Shown here piece after piece: positions 55,390-62,676 of a stretch of DNA of 64,000 nt. This DNA is from Streptomyces tateyamensis. GTDB lineage: Bacteria; Actinomycetota; Actinomycetes; Streptomycetales; Streptomycetaceae. The translations under genes were made by a program, and so were the position numbers. A model generated the notes under the pieces. That model was not told the DNA's origin, ran no database searches, and saw nothing but the letters and a program-made list of their open reading frames with translations. Positions within the stretch are counted from its first letter, which is position 1; every line of letters starts with the position of its first letter. The stretch is from NCBI RefSeq assembly GCF_003205575.1, contig NZ_PYBW01000010.1:1-64000 (forward strand). The letters run 5' to 3'.

Positions 55390-55598
55390 CCTCCCGCGTG
55401 GACCTGTCCGGCGCCTCCTGGTTCAAGTCGAGCTACAGCAACAACGGCGGCACCTGTATCGAGGTCGCCCCCGATTTCCCCGGCGTCACCCCGGTCCGCG
55501 ACTCCAAGGACCCGGAGGGCCCCGCCCTCGTCTTCACCGCCACCGCGTTCGCGGCCTTCGTCTCCGGGGTAAAGATGGGCGAGTTCGGCTCCATCTGA
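55386..55598 (+). CDS. DUF397 protein
   Basis: The 70-aa product has the DUF397 core: ASWFKSSYSNNGGTCIEVAP, then VRDSKDPEGPALVF and FAAFVSGVK. DUF397 proteins act with adjacent XRE/DUF5753 regulators in development and antibiotic control. The start overlaps the XRE stop by 4 bp. Confidence 0.93.
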   Translation: MTSRVDLSGASWFKSSYSNNGGTCIEVAPDFPGVTPVRDSKDPEGPALVFTATAFAAFVSGVKMGEFGSI

Positions 55599-55631
55599 TT
55601 CCGCTCGCTCCTGAAGGAGGCCGGGGAAGGC

Positions 55632-55832
55632 ATGAGCACCGACCTGACCAGCGCACACTGGCGCAAGTCCACCCACAGCACCAACGGCGGCCAATGCGTC
55701 GAGATCGCCGACAACCTCGCGGGCCTCACCCCCGTCCGCGATTCCAAAGACCCTGACGGTCCGTCGCTCGCCTTCCCCGGCCCCTCCTTCGCCGCCTTCC
55801 TCACCGCTCTCAGGTTGCGCGCCCTCAGCTGA
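55632..55832 (+). CDS. Second DUF397 protein
   Basis: The 66-aa paralogue of the previous gene keeps AHWRKSTHSTNGGQCVEIAD, VRDSKDPDGPSLAF and FAAFLTALR. It starts 33 nt after the first, with GGAGG-like sites before the ATG. Two DUF397 partners for one XRE protein may give different specificities or dosage. Confidence 0.92.
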   Translation: MSTDLTSAHWRKSTHSTNGGQCVEIADNLAGLTPVRDSKDPDGPSLAFPGPSFAAFLTALRLRALS

Positions 55833-55919
55833 CCTGGTCCTACGCGGCGGCGGTCCGGCCCGTCCGGCAGGCCGCCGGCTTCCTGGTGCTCGCCCCGGCC
55901 CAGGTAGCACTACGCGGTA

Positions 55920-56534
55920 CTACGCCGCCGCCTGCCAGGCGAAGCCGTCCAGGTCGGTGAACCCGGCCGTGCCGCCGCCGATGGTGATCCGGTGCGAGCC
56001 GGCCCCGGCGGCGGGCACGCCCGCGTCCTTGGCCAGCGCCTTGCGGCGGTACAGGCCCAGCTTGACCGGGCTGTCCCCGCTCGCGAACTCCACGTACGTC
56101 TTGGCGAAGCTCTTGCCGACGGTCAGGCCCTGCTCGACGTAGAACTTCTTGCTCGCCGTGATGTCCTCGACGCCGAGCAGCAGCACCATGGACTCGATCT
56201 CCCGGGTCACCGGGCCCTTGTCCTTCTTCGCCGAGGTCGCCAGCTTCCACAGCGCCCCGTCCGGCGCCTGGAGCACCGCGCCGTAGCCCCACAGGGACTT
56301 CGCCGCCGGCTTGACCACCGTGGCGCCGGCGGCCACCGCCGACGCCACGAAGCTGTCCGCGTCGCCGGGCTGAGCCACCGTCAGCGACAGCGTGTAGCCG
56401 CGGAAGCCCTCGCTCGGCTCGGCAGCCGCCCGCACCCGCAGCTGCTCCGGCGCGAGTCCGAAGGCCGCGCGGTAGAACTCCTCGGCGGCCGTCTCGTCCG
56501 CCACGTCCAGGGTCACGTTCTCGATGTAGGTCAT
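55920..56534 (-). CDS. VOC (glyoxalase/bleomycin-resistance) family protein
   Basis: The 204-aa protein has two tandem VOC modules: YIENVTLDVADETAAEEFYR at the start and ESMVLLLGVEDITASKKFYV near residue 113, with the C-terminal GFTDLDGFAWQA strand. VOC proteins bind metal and sequester or transform small molecules. The ligand is unknown. TACCGT lies 7 nt before the ATG (leaderless). Confidence 0.88.
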   Translation of the reverse strand: MTYIENVTLDVADETAAEEFYRAAFGLAPEQLRVRAAAEPSEGFRGYTLSLTVAQPGDADSFVASAVAAGATVVKPAAKSLWGYGAVLQAPDGALWKLATSAKKDKGPVTREIESMVLLLGVEDITASKKFYVEQGLTVGKSFAKTYVEFASGDSPVKLGLYRRKALAKDAGVPAAGAGSHRITIGGGTAGFTDLDGFAWQAAA

Positions 56535-56648
56535 GTAGAAGACGGTAGTTGTGGGCCCCCGACCGGTGCTTCTCGAATCCTGACCGCTTCATGCCCCACC
56601 GGCCCACCGAGCGGCCACCCGGGCCGCCTTGCCCGGCTGGCCGCTGCC

Positions 56649-57041
56649 TCAGACCTTGATGATCTGCACCGTCGGACCGCAGAGCAACGTCAGGTCCTCG
56701 GGATCGGACGTGAGGACCGTAACGGGCCGCGGCGCGGACCGGGCAACCGCAGCGAGCACAGCGTCGATCGCGTACTTGTGACCACCCAGCCGATGGCCCC
56801 GCAGCAGCTCAGCAGCACGGTCGGTGATCGCCCTGGTGACATCCTGAACGTCGATCCTGGACAGCACCCATCGGATGCGGGCCGGGTGGATTCGCTCATA
56901 GTCGGCTTCCAGAGTGGTCATGGCCGTGGTGGCCACGCGGACGCCTTCCTCGGTCGCCGCTTGGACCAGCGTCGAGACCATCCGGTCCTTGAGGTAGAGC
57001 TTTGACAGCCCCTCACTGCCGAGGAGGAGGGTGCCGGGCAT
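56649..57041 (-). CDS. PIN-domain (VapC-like) protein lacking the first catalytic Asp
   Basis: The 130-aa PIN-domain protein, the usual toxin of VapBC pairs, would be an Mg2+-dependent RNase. The N-terminal LLLGSEGLSKLY has Gly where VapC proteins have the first active-site Asp (L-x-L-D-S-E). The later acidic residues are present (TTLEADYE, KYAIDAVLAA, LTSDPEDL). It may therefore be inactive or altered. It overlaps the antitoxin stop by one base (TGATG). Confidence 0.85.
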   Translation of the reverse strand: MPGTLLLGSEGLSKLYLKDRMVSTLVQAATEEGVRVATTAMTTLEADYERIHPARIRWVLSRIDVQDVTRAITDRAAELLRGHRLGGHKYAIDAVLAAVARSAPRPVTVLTSDPEDLTLLCGPTVQIIKV

Positions 57042-57292
57042 CAGGCGGCTGCCCCCTTGGCAGCCCCACCGTCATGGCGCAGCAGCGACCGGGCCGCCTC
57101 GATCTCGTCCCGCGTCAGGGGCTCGTTGTCGGTCTCGAAGTCCGCAACGATCTCCCTGAGCTTGTCCATGGCAACACGCTGCTCCAAGGCTTCGGCGACG
57201 TAAGCCGAGAACCCGCCGGCGCCGACATGAGCACGTGCTGCCTCGGCCAGGTCCTCGGGGAGGCTTACCGAGTATTTCTTGCTACCACTCAT
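57041..57292 (-). CDS. VapB-like antitoxin
   Basis: The 83-aa protein has an N-terminal ribbon-helix-helix-like segment (KKYSVSLPEDLAEAARAHVG, GFSAYVAEALEQRV) and a C-terminal toxin-binding tail. It should neutralise the PIN protein and repress the operon. TAGGAT lies 7 nt before the ATG (leaderless), inside the palindrome at 57301-57317. Confidence 0.88.
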   Translation of the reverse strand: MSGSKKYSVSLPEDLAEAARAHVGAGGFSAYVAEALEQRVAMDKLREIVADFETDNEPLTRDEIEAARSLLRHDGGAAKGAAA

Positions 57293-57300
57293 GGCCCTGA

Positions 57301-57317
57301 TCCTACCGGTGGTAGGA
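57301..57317. promoter_or_regulatory. VapB autoregulation operator over the -10
   Basis: TCCTACC, GGT, GGTAGGA is a perfect 7-bp inverted repeat. Its minus-strand arm supplies most of the TAGGAT -10 of the vapBC operon, so repressor binding would block RNA polymerase. The rest of the gap to 57540 holds nothing I can assign. Confidence 0.65.
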
Positions 57318-57540
57318 AACCGAGCCAGCGGTCAATGCCGTCCGGATCGGCGAGGACCGCGAGATGGCCGTCCGGACTACCCAGCACCGCACCGTCTCGT
57401 TCCTGGGGATCGCGGTCGCGCTCCGGACCCGGGCGATCTTCCGCCAGGCCGTCTCGGCCTGCCTGCTGCTGGCCTACGGGCCGCCAGGACATGCCTCGGG
57501 GCCCGGTGCGGACAGCTCCGCGCCGGGCCCCGAGTGGGCG

Positions 57541-57999
57541 TCAGGCCACCAGCGCGTCCTGGTGCCGCAGCGGCCTGGTCACCTGCTTCACCACGCACTG
57601 CGGCACCCCGGCGGCCACCCCCGCGTGCTCGCGGACGGCTTGGCGGTAGGCGCTGGGCGACATCCCCATCAGCTCGGTGAAGCGGGTGCTGAAGGTGCCC
57701 AGCGAGGAGCAGCCGACGGCGAAGCAGACCTCGGTGACGCTCAGGTCGCCGCGGCGCAGCAGGGCGGTGGCCCGCTCGATCCGACGGGTCATCAGGTACT
57801 GGTAGGGCGACTCGCCGTAGGCGAGCCTGAACTGGCGGCTCAGGTGGCCCGCCGACATGTGGGCGCCGCGGGCCAGCGCCTCGACGTTCAGCGGCTCGGC
57901 GTACTCGCGGTCGATCCGGTCCCGGACGCGGCGCAGCCGGGCCAGGTCGGCCAGCTGCTGCGCCTCGATCCGGGCGGCGGCCCAGGCGGTCTGGCACAT
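57541..57999 (-). CDS. Small AraC-family regulator
   Basis: The 152-aa protein is essentially the DNA-binding domain: first helix-turn-helix LNVEALARGAHMSAGHLSRQ, second VTEVCFAVGCSSLGTFSTRF, then GMSPSAYRQ. No ligand-binding domain is present. It starts 23 nt after the VOC gene on the same strand, a pairing common in actinobacteria, so it likely controls the VOC gene. Confidence 0.92.
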   Translation of the reverse strand: MCQTAWAAARIEAQQLADLARLRRVRDRIDREYAEPLNVEALARGAHMSAGHLSRQFRLAYGESPYQYLMTRRIERATALLRRGDLSVTEVCFAVGCSSLGTFSTRFTELMGMSPSAYRQAVREHAGVAAGVPQCVVKQVTRPLRHQDALVA

Positions 58000-58022
58000 C
58001 TCGGTTCCCCCCTCGGAACGGA

Positions 58023-58433
58023 TCAGCGGAGTTCCTTGATCCGGACCAGGTTGCCGGCCGGGTCGCGGAAGGCGCAGTCGCGCACGCCGTACGGCTGGTC
58101 GGTCGGCTCCTGGACCACCTCGGCGTCGGCGGCCTGCACCTTGTCGAAGACCTCGTCCAGGTTCCGGGTGGCCAGCAGGATCCAGCCGTAGGTGCCCTTG
58201 GCCATCATCTCCTGGATGGTGCGCCGCTCCGGCTCGGTGATGCCGGGGTCGGCGGCCGGCGGGGCCAGCAGGATCGAGGTGCCGGGCTGGCCGGCCGGAC
58301 CGACCGTGACCCAGCGCATCCGGCCCTGCCCGACGTCGCTGCGCACCTCGAAGCCGAGCACGTCGCGGTAGAAGGCCACCGAGGCGTCCGGGTCGTCGTG
58401 CGGCAGGACCGTGGTGTCGATGGTGATGTCCAT
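58023..58433 (-). CDS. VOC-family protein upstream of AraC
   Basis: The 136-aa single-module VOC protein has VLPHDDPDASVAFYRDVLGF at the N-terminus and a C-terminal strand with GNLVRIKEL, including the usual metal-ligand Glu. TAGCGT lies 7 nt before the ATG (leaderless). It likely forms an operon with the downstream AraC gene. Substrate unknown. Confidence 0.9.
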   Translation of the reverse strand: MDITIDTTVLPHDDPDASVAFYRDVLGFEVRSDVGQGRMRWVTVGPAGQPGTSILLAPPAADPGITEPERRTIQEMMAKGTYGWILLATRNLDEVFDKVQAADAEVVQEPTDQPYGVRDCAFRDPAGNLVRIKELR

Positions 58434-58500
58434 GGCCGTCACGCTAGTCCCGGTGCCGGGCCGCGGGCTTCTCCATTCCTGACGTGTCTGCGGCCGCTCC

Positions 58501-59382
58501 TCACGTGTCCGCGGCCGCGAGTTCGGCGCTGGTGGGCGGGTTGGCGCCGGCCCGGGCGACGGTGAGGGCGGCGGCGGTGGCGGCGGTGCGCAGGGCGTCC
58601 GGAAGCGGGTGCTCGAACCGGGCACTGAGCAGGGCGGACATGAAGGCGTCGCCCGCGCCGACGGTGTCGACCACCTCGGCGGGCACCGCGTCCACCGCGC
58701 AGCCGCCCTCGGCGGTGAGCGCGAACGCCCCCTGGGCGCCCCGGGTCACCACCACCGTGTGCGGGCCCAGCGTCCGCCAGCGCGCCGCCGCCTCGGCGGC
58801 GGTCAGCTCGGGGTAGAGCCACCCGAGGTCCTCGTCGCTCGCCTTGACCAGGTGGCTCAGCGCCACGCACGCCTCGACCGCGGCCAGGCCCGCCGCCCGG
58901 TCGCCGAACAGCGCCGGGCGCACGTTGGGGTCGAAGGAGATCCGCGCACCGGCCGCCCGCTGCTCGCGCAGCAGGGTGTGCACGGTGGCCGCCCCCGGTG
59001 CCATCACCGCGGCGATCGACCCCACGTGCACCTGGCGCGCGGGCGGCACCGGCGTCGGCCGCAGCGACCAGCCGATCGCGAACTCGTAGGAGGCGTGGCC
59101 GTGCTGGTCCAGGCTGACGACCGCCCTGGGGGTCGGCCCGGTCGTCCCGTCGGTGTACAGCTCGACGCCCGCCGACTCCAGGTGGCGGCGCATCAGCGCC
59201 CCGCCCGGGTCCGGGCCCAGCTGGGTGAGCAGCGCGGTGCGCCGGCCCAGCCTGGCCAGCCCGTAGGCCACGTTGGCCGGGCTGCCGCCGGGGTGCGGGC
59301 GGTCCGGCGCGCTGGCGCTGCGGACCACGTCCACCACGCACTCGCCGACGACCAGGAACTCGACGGGGGTTGCCTCACGCAT
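58501..59382 (-). CDS. PfkB-family sugar kinase
   Basis: The 293-aa ribokinase-like protein has the N-terminal GGSPANVAYGLARLG motif near residue 32 and the C-terminal anion-hole motif VVDTVGAGDAFMSALL near 232 with catalytic Asp. It is probably a fructokinase or related sugar kinase; substrate uncertain. The ATG at 59382 is chosen because TACGGT lies 6 nt upstream. It is divergent from the aldo/keto reductase. Confidence 0.91.
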   Translation of the reverse strand: MREATPVEFLVVGECVVDVVRSASAPDRPHPGGSPANVAYGLARLGRRTALLTQLGPDPGGALMRRHLESAGVELYTDGTTGPTPRAVVSLDQHGHASYEFAIGWSLRPTPVPPARQVHVGSIAAVMAPGAATVHTLLREQRAAGARISFDPNVRPALFGDRAAGLAAVEACVALSHLVKASDEDLGWLYPELTAAEAAARWRTLGPHTVVVTRGAQGAFALTAEGGCAVDAVPAEVVDTVGAGDAFMSALLSARFEHPLPDALRTAATAAALTVARAGANPPTSAELAAADT

Positions 59383-59456
59383 CCGAGGACCGTACGACCG
59401 CGCGCGCCGGAGCGTCAACGCGGCCCCTGCGCCTTCGGGCCAGTGGTCTGGACCTC

Positions 59457-59487
59457 TTGACTTCGAGTGCACCCGAAGGAGCAGGCT
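59457..59487 (+). promoter_or_regulatory. MerR-type promoter of the aldo/keto reductase
   Basis: TTGACT (59457-59462) and CAGGCT (59482-59487) are separated by 19 bp, longer than the usual 17, and overlap a near-perfect 18-bp palindrome (59461-59478, CTTCG-GTGCAC-CGAAG type). This is the hallmark of MerR-family activation by DNA untwisting. No MerR gene is in the window. Confidence 0.75.
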
Positions 59488-59494
59488 CCCCGGC

Positions 59495-60448
59495 ATGCGC
59501 TATCAGAATCTGGGAAACCGTCAGGTCTCCAGCCTGTGCCTGGGCACGCTGCCCTACGGCTCGGTGGTGGACGAGGAGACCTCCTTCGCCCTGCTCGACC
59601 GCTTCACCGCCCGCGGCGGCACCTTCGTGGACACCGCGAACTGCTACTGCTTCTGGCTCGACGGCTGCGACGGCGGCGAGAGCGAGCGGCTGCTGGGCCG
59701 CTGGCTGGCGGCCCGCGGCAACCGCGAGGAGATGGTGCTGGCCACCAAACTCGGCGCGCTGCCCGTCGGGCCGGGCGAGTGGCCGGACAACCGCGAGGGC
59801 CTGTCCGCCGCCGTGATCGCCGCCGCCGTGCCGCACAGCCTGCGCCGCCTGGGCACCGACCGGATCGACCTGCTCTACGGACACATCGACGACCCGGCCG
59901 TCCCCGTCGCCGAGACCGTCGCCGCCTTCGACGCGCTGGTCCGGGCCGGCGCGGTGGACCAACTGGGCATCAGCAACCAGAACCTGGACCGGCTCGCCGC
60001 CTCCCAGGCGCTGGCGGCCGAGACCGGCGCGGCCGGCTACCGCGCGCTGCAGCAGCGCCACACCTACCTGCGCCCGGCCCCCGGCGCCGAATTCCCCCAC
60101 CAGGTCTCTGTGGACGACGCCCAGCTCGCCTACCTGCGCACCCAGCCGCAGCTGACCCTGCTCGCCTACGGCTCCCTGCTCAACGGCGCCTACACCGACC
60201 CGGCCAAGCCGCTGCCGCCCCAGTACGACCACCCCGGCGCGCACACCCAGCTCGCCGTCCTGGGCGAGGTGGCCCGGGAGAGCGGGGCCAGCGCCAACCA
60301 GGTCGTCCTCGCCTGGCTGCTGGCGGGCGGCGTGCTCCCGATCCTCGGGGTCACCTCGGCGGCCCAGTTGGACGAGGCGCTGGAGTCGCTGGACCTGGAG
60401 CTCACCGCGGACCAGCACGAGCGCCTGGACGCGGCCCGCGCTGCGTGA
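59495..60448 (+). CDS. Aldo/keto reductase
   Basis: The 317-aa NADPH-dependent TIM-barrel reductase has TFVDTANCY with the catalytic Asp and Tyr near residue 50, Lys in VLATKLGA, and RIDLLYGHIDD. The usual catalytic His position in this last motif (normally HxxD) reads GHIDD. The ATG at 59495 lies about 7 nt after the -10, so it is probably leaderless and under the MerR-type promoter. Substrate unknown. Confidence 0.9.
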   Translation: MRYQNLGNRQVSSLCLGTLPYGSVVDEETSFALLDRFTARGGTFVDTANCYCFWLDGCDGGESERLLGRWLAARGNREEMVLATKLGALPVGPGEWPDNREGLSAAVIAAAVPHSLRRLGTDRIDLLYGHIDDPAVPVAETVAAFDALVRAGAVDQLGISNQNLDRLAASQALAAETGAAGYRALQQRHTYLRPAPGAEFPHQVSVDDAQLAYLRTQPQLTLLAYGSLLNGAYTDPAKPLPPQYDHPGAHTQLAVLGEVARESGASANQVVLAWLLAGGVLPILGVTSAAQLDEALESLDLELTADQHERLDAARAA

Positions 60449-60503
60449 ACCCGGGGCGGCCGGGCTGGTCAGGGGCGGGGCGGACCGGCAGGATGGGCGG
60501 CAT

Positions 60504-61811
60504 TTGACCACGCCCACGCCAGCCGAGAACCCTTCCTCCTCGGCCCCGCCCGTCGACCACCGCCGGGCCGCCCGCGACGCGCTCACCGGCCTCGCGGTCG
60601 GCGACGCCTTCGGCGCCCAGTTCTTCGTCCCCGACAACGCCCCGCTGCTGCGCGAGCGGCGCCTCGCCCCGGCGGTCTGGCCGTGGACCGACGACACCGA
60701 GATGGCCTGCTCGGTCTTCGCCACCCTGCGCGAGCGGGGCACGGTGGACCAGTGGGAGCTGGCCGACTCCTTCGCCCGGCACCACGACTTCGACCGCGGC
60801 TACGGCGGTGCGACCAACCGGATGCTCCGGCTGCTCCGGGAGGGCAAGGGCCACTGGCGGCAGCTGGCCCGGGAGCAGTTCGACGGCCAGGGCTCGTACG
60901 GCAACGGCGCGGCGATGCGGGTCGCGCCGCTGGGCGCCTGGTTCGCCGTCGACCCGGCCGAGGCCGCCTGGCAGGCCGCCCGCTCAGCCGAGACCACGCA
61001 CACCCACCCCGAGGCGGTGGCCGGCGCGGTGGCCGTGGCGGTGGCCGCCGCCTGGGCCGTGCGGGCCAGGACGGAACGGCTCGGCCAGGCCGACCTGCTC
61101 GCCGCGGTGCTGGAGCAGACTCCGGCCGGCCGGGTGCGCGAGGGCATCGCCGAGGCGCGCGAGCTGCTGGCCCAGCCCGACCCCGGGTACGTGGCGCACC
61201 GGCTGGGCAACGGTCGCCAGGTGAGCGCGGTGGACACCGTGCCGTTCAGCCTCTGGTGCGCGGCAAGGTATCTGACGGACTATCAGGAAGCCCTGTGGGC
61301 GACCTCCTCGGCCGGCGGCGACGTCGACACCACCTGCGCGATCGTCGGCGGCATCGTCGCCGCGCACGTGACCGCCCTCGGCGTGCCCGCCGCCTGGCAG
61401 GCCGCCGTGGAGCCGCTGCCCGACTGGGTGGCCGCCGAGGAGCTCGGGCACGACCTCACCGCGGCCGAGGTGCGGCAGGAACTGCACCCGCTGCGGCGGC
61501 CGCTGGCGGTGGCGGTACCGGACCTGCTGCTCACCCCGGGCCAGTGGCAGCGGGCGCGGCACGGCGTGCGGGCGCGCTCGATGGACGAGAAGTGGCTGGC
61601 CCACCTGACGGACGGCCGCCTCCACCTGCACCGCAGCTGGACCGGTTACCAGATGTACGAGGTCGCGTTCACCGCCGAGCCGGGCGGCCACCGCCCCACC
61701 GCCGCGTTCTACGAGGGCGACCGGGAGCGGTACAACGGCACGGCCGAGCAGGCGGCCGCGCTGCTGCTTGAGCTGCTGGTGTGGCTGTTCGGCCGCCCCG
61801 AGAGTGCCTGA
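60504..61811 (+). CDS. ADP-ribosylglycohydrolase with extra C-terminal domain
   Basis: The 435-aa protein removes ADP-ribose from targets or metabolites. It shows GLAVGDAFGAQFF, the metal-binding WTDDTEM near residue 55, YGNGAAMRVAPLG near 133, and the second metal site SAGGDVDTTCAIVGG near 273. About 105 extra C-terminal residues (MDEKWLAHL, HRSWTGYQMYEV, FYEGDRERYNGT) form a separate module. A TTG start is assumed, since no ATG/GTG fits upstream of the domain. A terminator follows. Confidence 0.85.
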   Translation: MTTPTPAENPSSSAPPVDHRRAARDALTGLAVGDAFGAQFFVPDNAPLLRERRLAPAVWPWTDDTEMACSVFATLRERGTVDQWELADSFARHHDFDRGYGGATNRMLRLLREGKGHWRQLAREQFDGQGSYGNGAAMRVAPLGAWFAVDPAEAAWQAARSAETTHTHPEAVAGAVAVAVAAAWAVRARTERLGQADLLAAVLEQTPAGRVREGIAEARELLAQPDPGYVAHRLGNGRQVSAVDTVPFSLWCAARYLTDYQEALWATSSAGGDVDTTCAIVGGIVAAHVTALGVPAAWQAAVEPLPDWVAAEELGHDLTAAEVRQELHPLRRPLAVAVPDLLLTPGQWQRARHGVRARSMDEKWLAHLTDGRLHLHRSWTGYQMYEVAFTAEPGGHRPTAAFYEGDRERYNGTAEQAAALLLELLVWLFGRPESA

Positions 61812-61839
61812 CCGGCAGTCGGGAGTATCCGGGCCGCAG

Positions 61840-61881
61840 GCCGGGGGACGCACGAATCGGTGACTGGAGGCGTCCCCCGGC
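61840..61881 (+). terminator. Large hairpin after the ADP-ribosylglycohydrolase
   Basis: A perfect 12-bp stem (61840-61851 with 61870-61881) with an 18-nt loop extends outward imperfectly. It lies about 50 nt before the esx-like gene. GTATCCGGG occurs on both sides (near 61825 and 61902). Confidence 0.6.
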
Positions 61882-61931
61882 ACTGCGGCAGGCTGGCCCC
61901 GTATCCGGGCGGTGAACCGAGAGGGCCAGGG

Positions 61932-62288
61932 ATGAGCACCCAGAGCAGCAACACGGGCACCGGTGGCGGCGCGATGACCGGCTACCGGGTCACGCCCGAC
62001 GAGGTCGCGGCGGCCTCCACGTACGTCACCACCCAGGCCGCCGACATCGACACCAAGATCGCGGTGCTGCGCAGCTACGTCGCGGGTCTGGGCAGCCACT
62101 GGCAGGGCTCGGCGCACGCCGCCTTCGAGACGCTGATGGCCGACTACGACATCTACGCCCGGATGATGCACGACGCGCTGAGCGACATCGCGTCCGGGCT
62201 GCGCGGCAACTACGTCAACTACGCGGAGTCGGAACAGGCGAACATCGCCGGCCTCAAGCAGGTGCAGCTCCCGCCGGCCAGGTTCTGA
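61932..62288 (+). CDS. WXG100-family protein (first)
   Basis: The 118-aa helical-hairpin protein of the Esx type is secreted by type VII systems. The WXG turn is present as HWQGSAHAAF near residue 57; a Gly/Ser/Thr-rich N-terminus precedes the first helix. The C-terminus lacks a clear YxxxD/E signal. AGGG lies before the ATG. It precedes a second WXG100 gene and eccD. Confidence 0.9.
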   Translation: MSTQSSNTGTGGGAMTGYRVTPDEVAAASTYVTTQAADIDTKIAVLRSYVAGLGSHWQGSAHAAFETLMADYDIYARMMHDALSDIASGLRGNYVNYAESEQANIAGLKQVQLPPARF

Positions 62289-62361
62289 CGGACTGTCCGC
62301 CCGTCCCGCTGTCCCCCGGATGCCCCGGGGTCCCCCACGTTCCCGCGACAGGAGCACCGCG

Positions 62362-62676
62362 ATGACCTTCTCCGACGCCGTCCCGATCAGCGTCCAGCAG
62401 GAGTTGGAGGGCGCCGGGCCGTACCTCAACTCGCAGGCGGCCGAGATCTCCGAAGAGCTGAACCGGCTGGCCCAGTACCTGAACCAGCTGCCCGAGCTCT
62501 GGCAGGGCGCGGCCTCCGGCTACTACCAGGGCCTGCAGGCCGAGTGGAACCAGGCCGCCGAGGGGCTGTTCGGCCCGGAGGGGGTGCTGGGCCAGATCGC
62601 CCGCGCCCTGAACGTCAACTGGGCCAACTACAGCGACGCCGAGTGGGCCAACTCCCGAACCTGGAACCATCACTGA
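62362..62676 (+). CDS. WXG100-family protein (second)
   Basis: The 104-aa product has WQGAASGYYQG at the hairpin turn near residue 47 and ends NSRTWNHH. The pair probably forms the heterodimer typical of Esx substrates. Its stop overlaps the eccD start by one base (TGATG). AGGAG lies before the ATG. Confidence 0.9.
   Translation: MTFSDAVPISVQQELEGAGPYLNSQAAEISEELNRLAQYLNQLPELWQGAASGYYQGLQAEWNQAAEGLFGPEGVLGQIARALNVNWANYSDAEWANSRTWNHH

Noticed and set aside
57289..57492. 67-codon minus-strand frame upstream of the VapB-like gene
   Set aside because: It overlaps the vapB start and operator and has no ribosome site; a short DPDG-like stretch hints at a VOC remnant but is too little to call.
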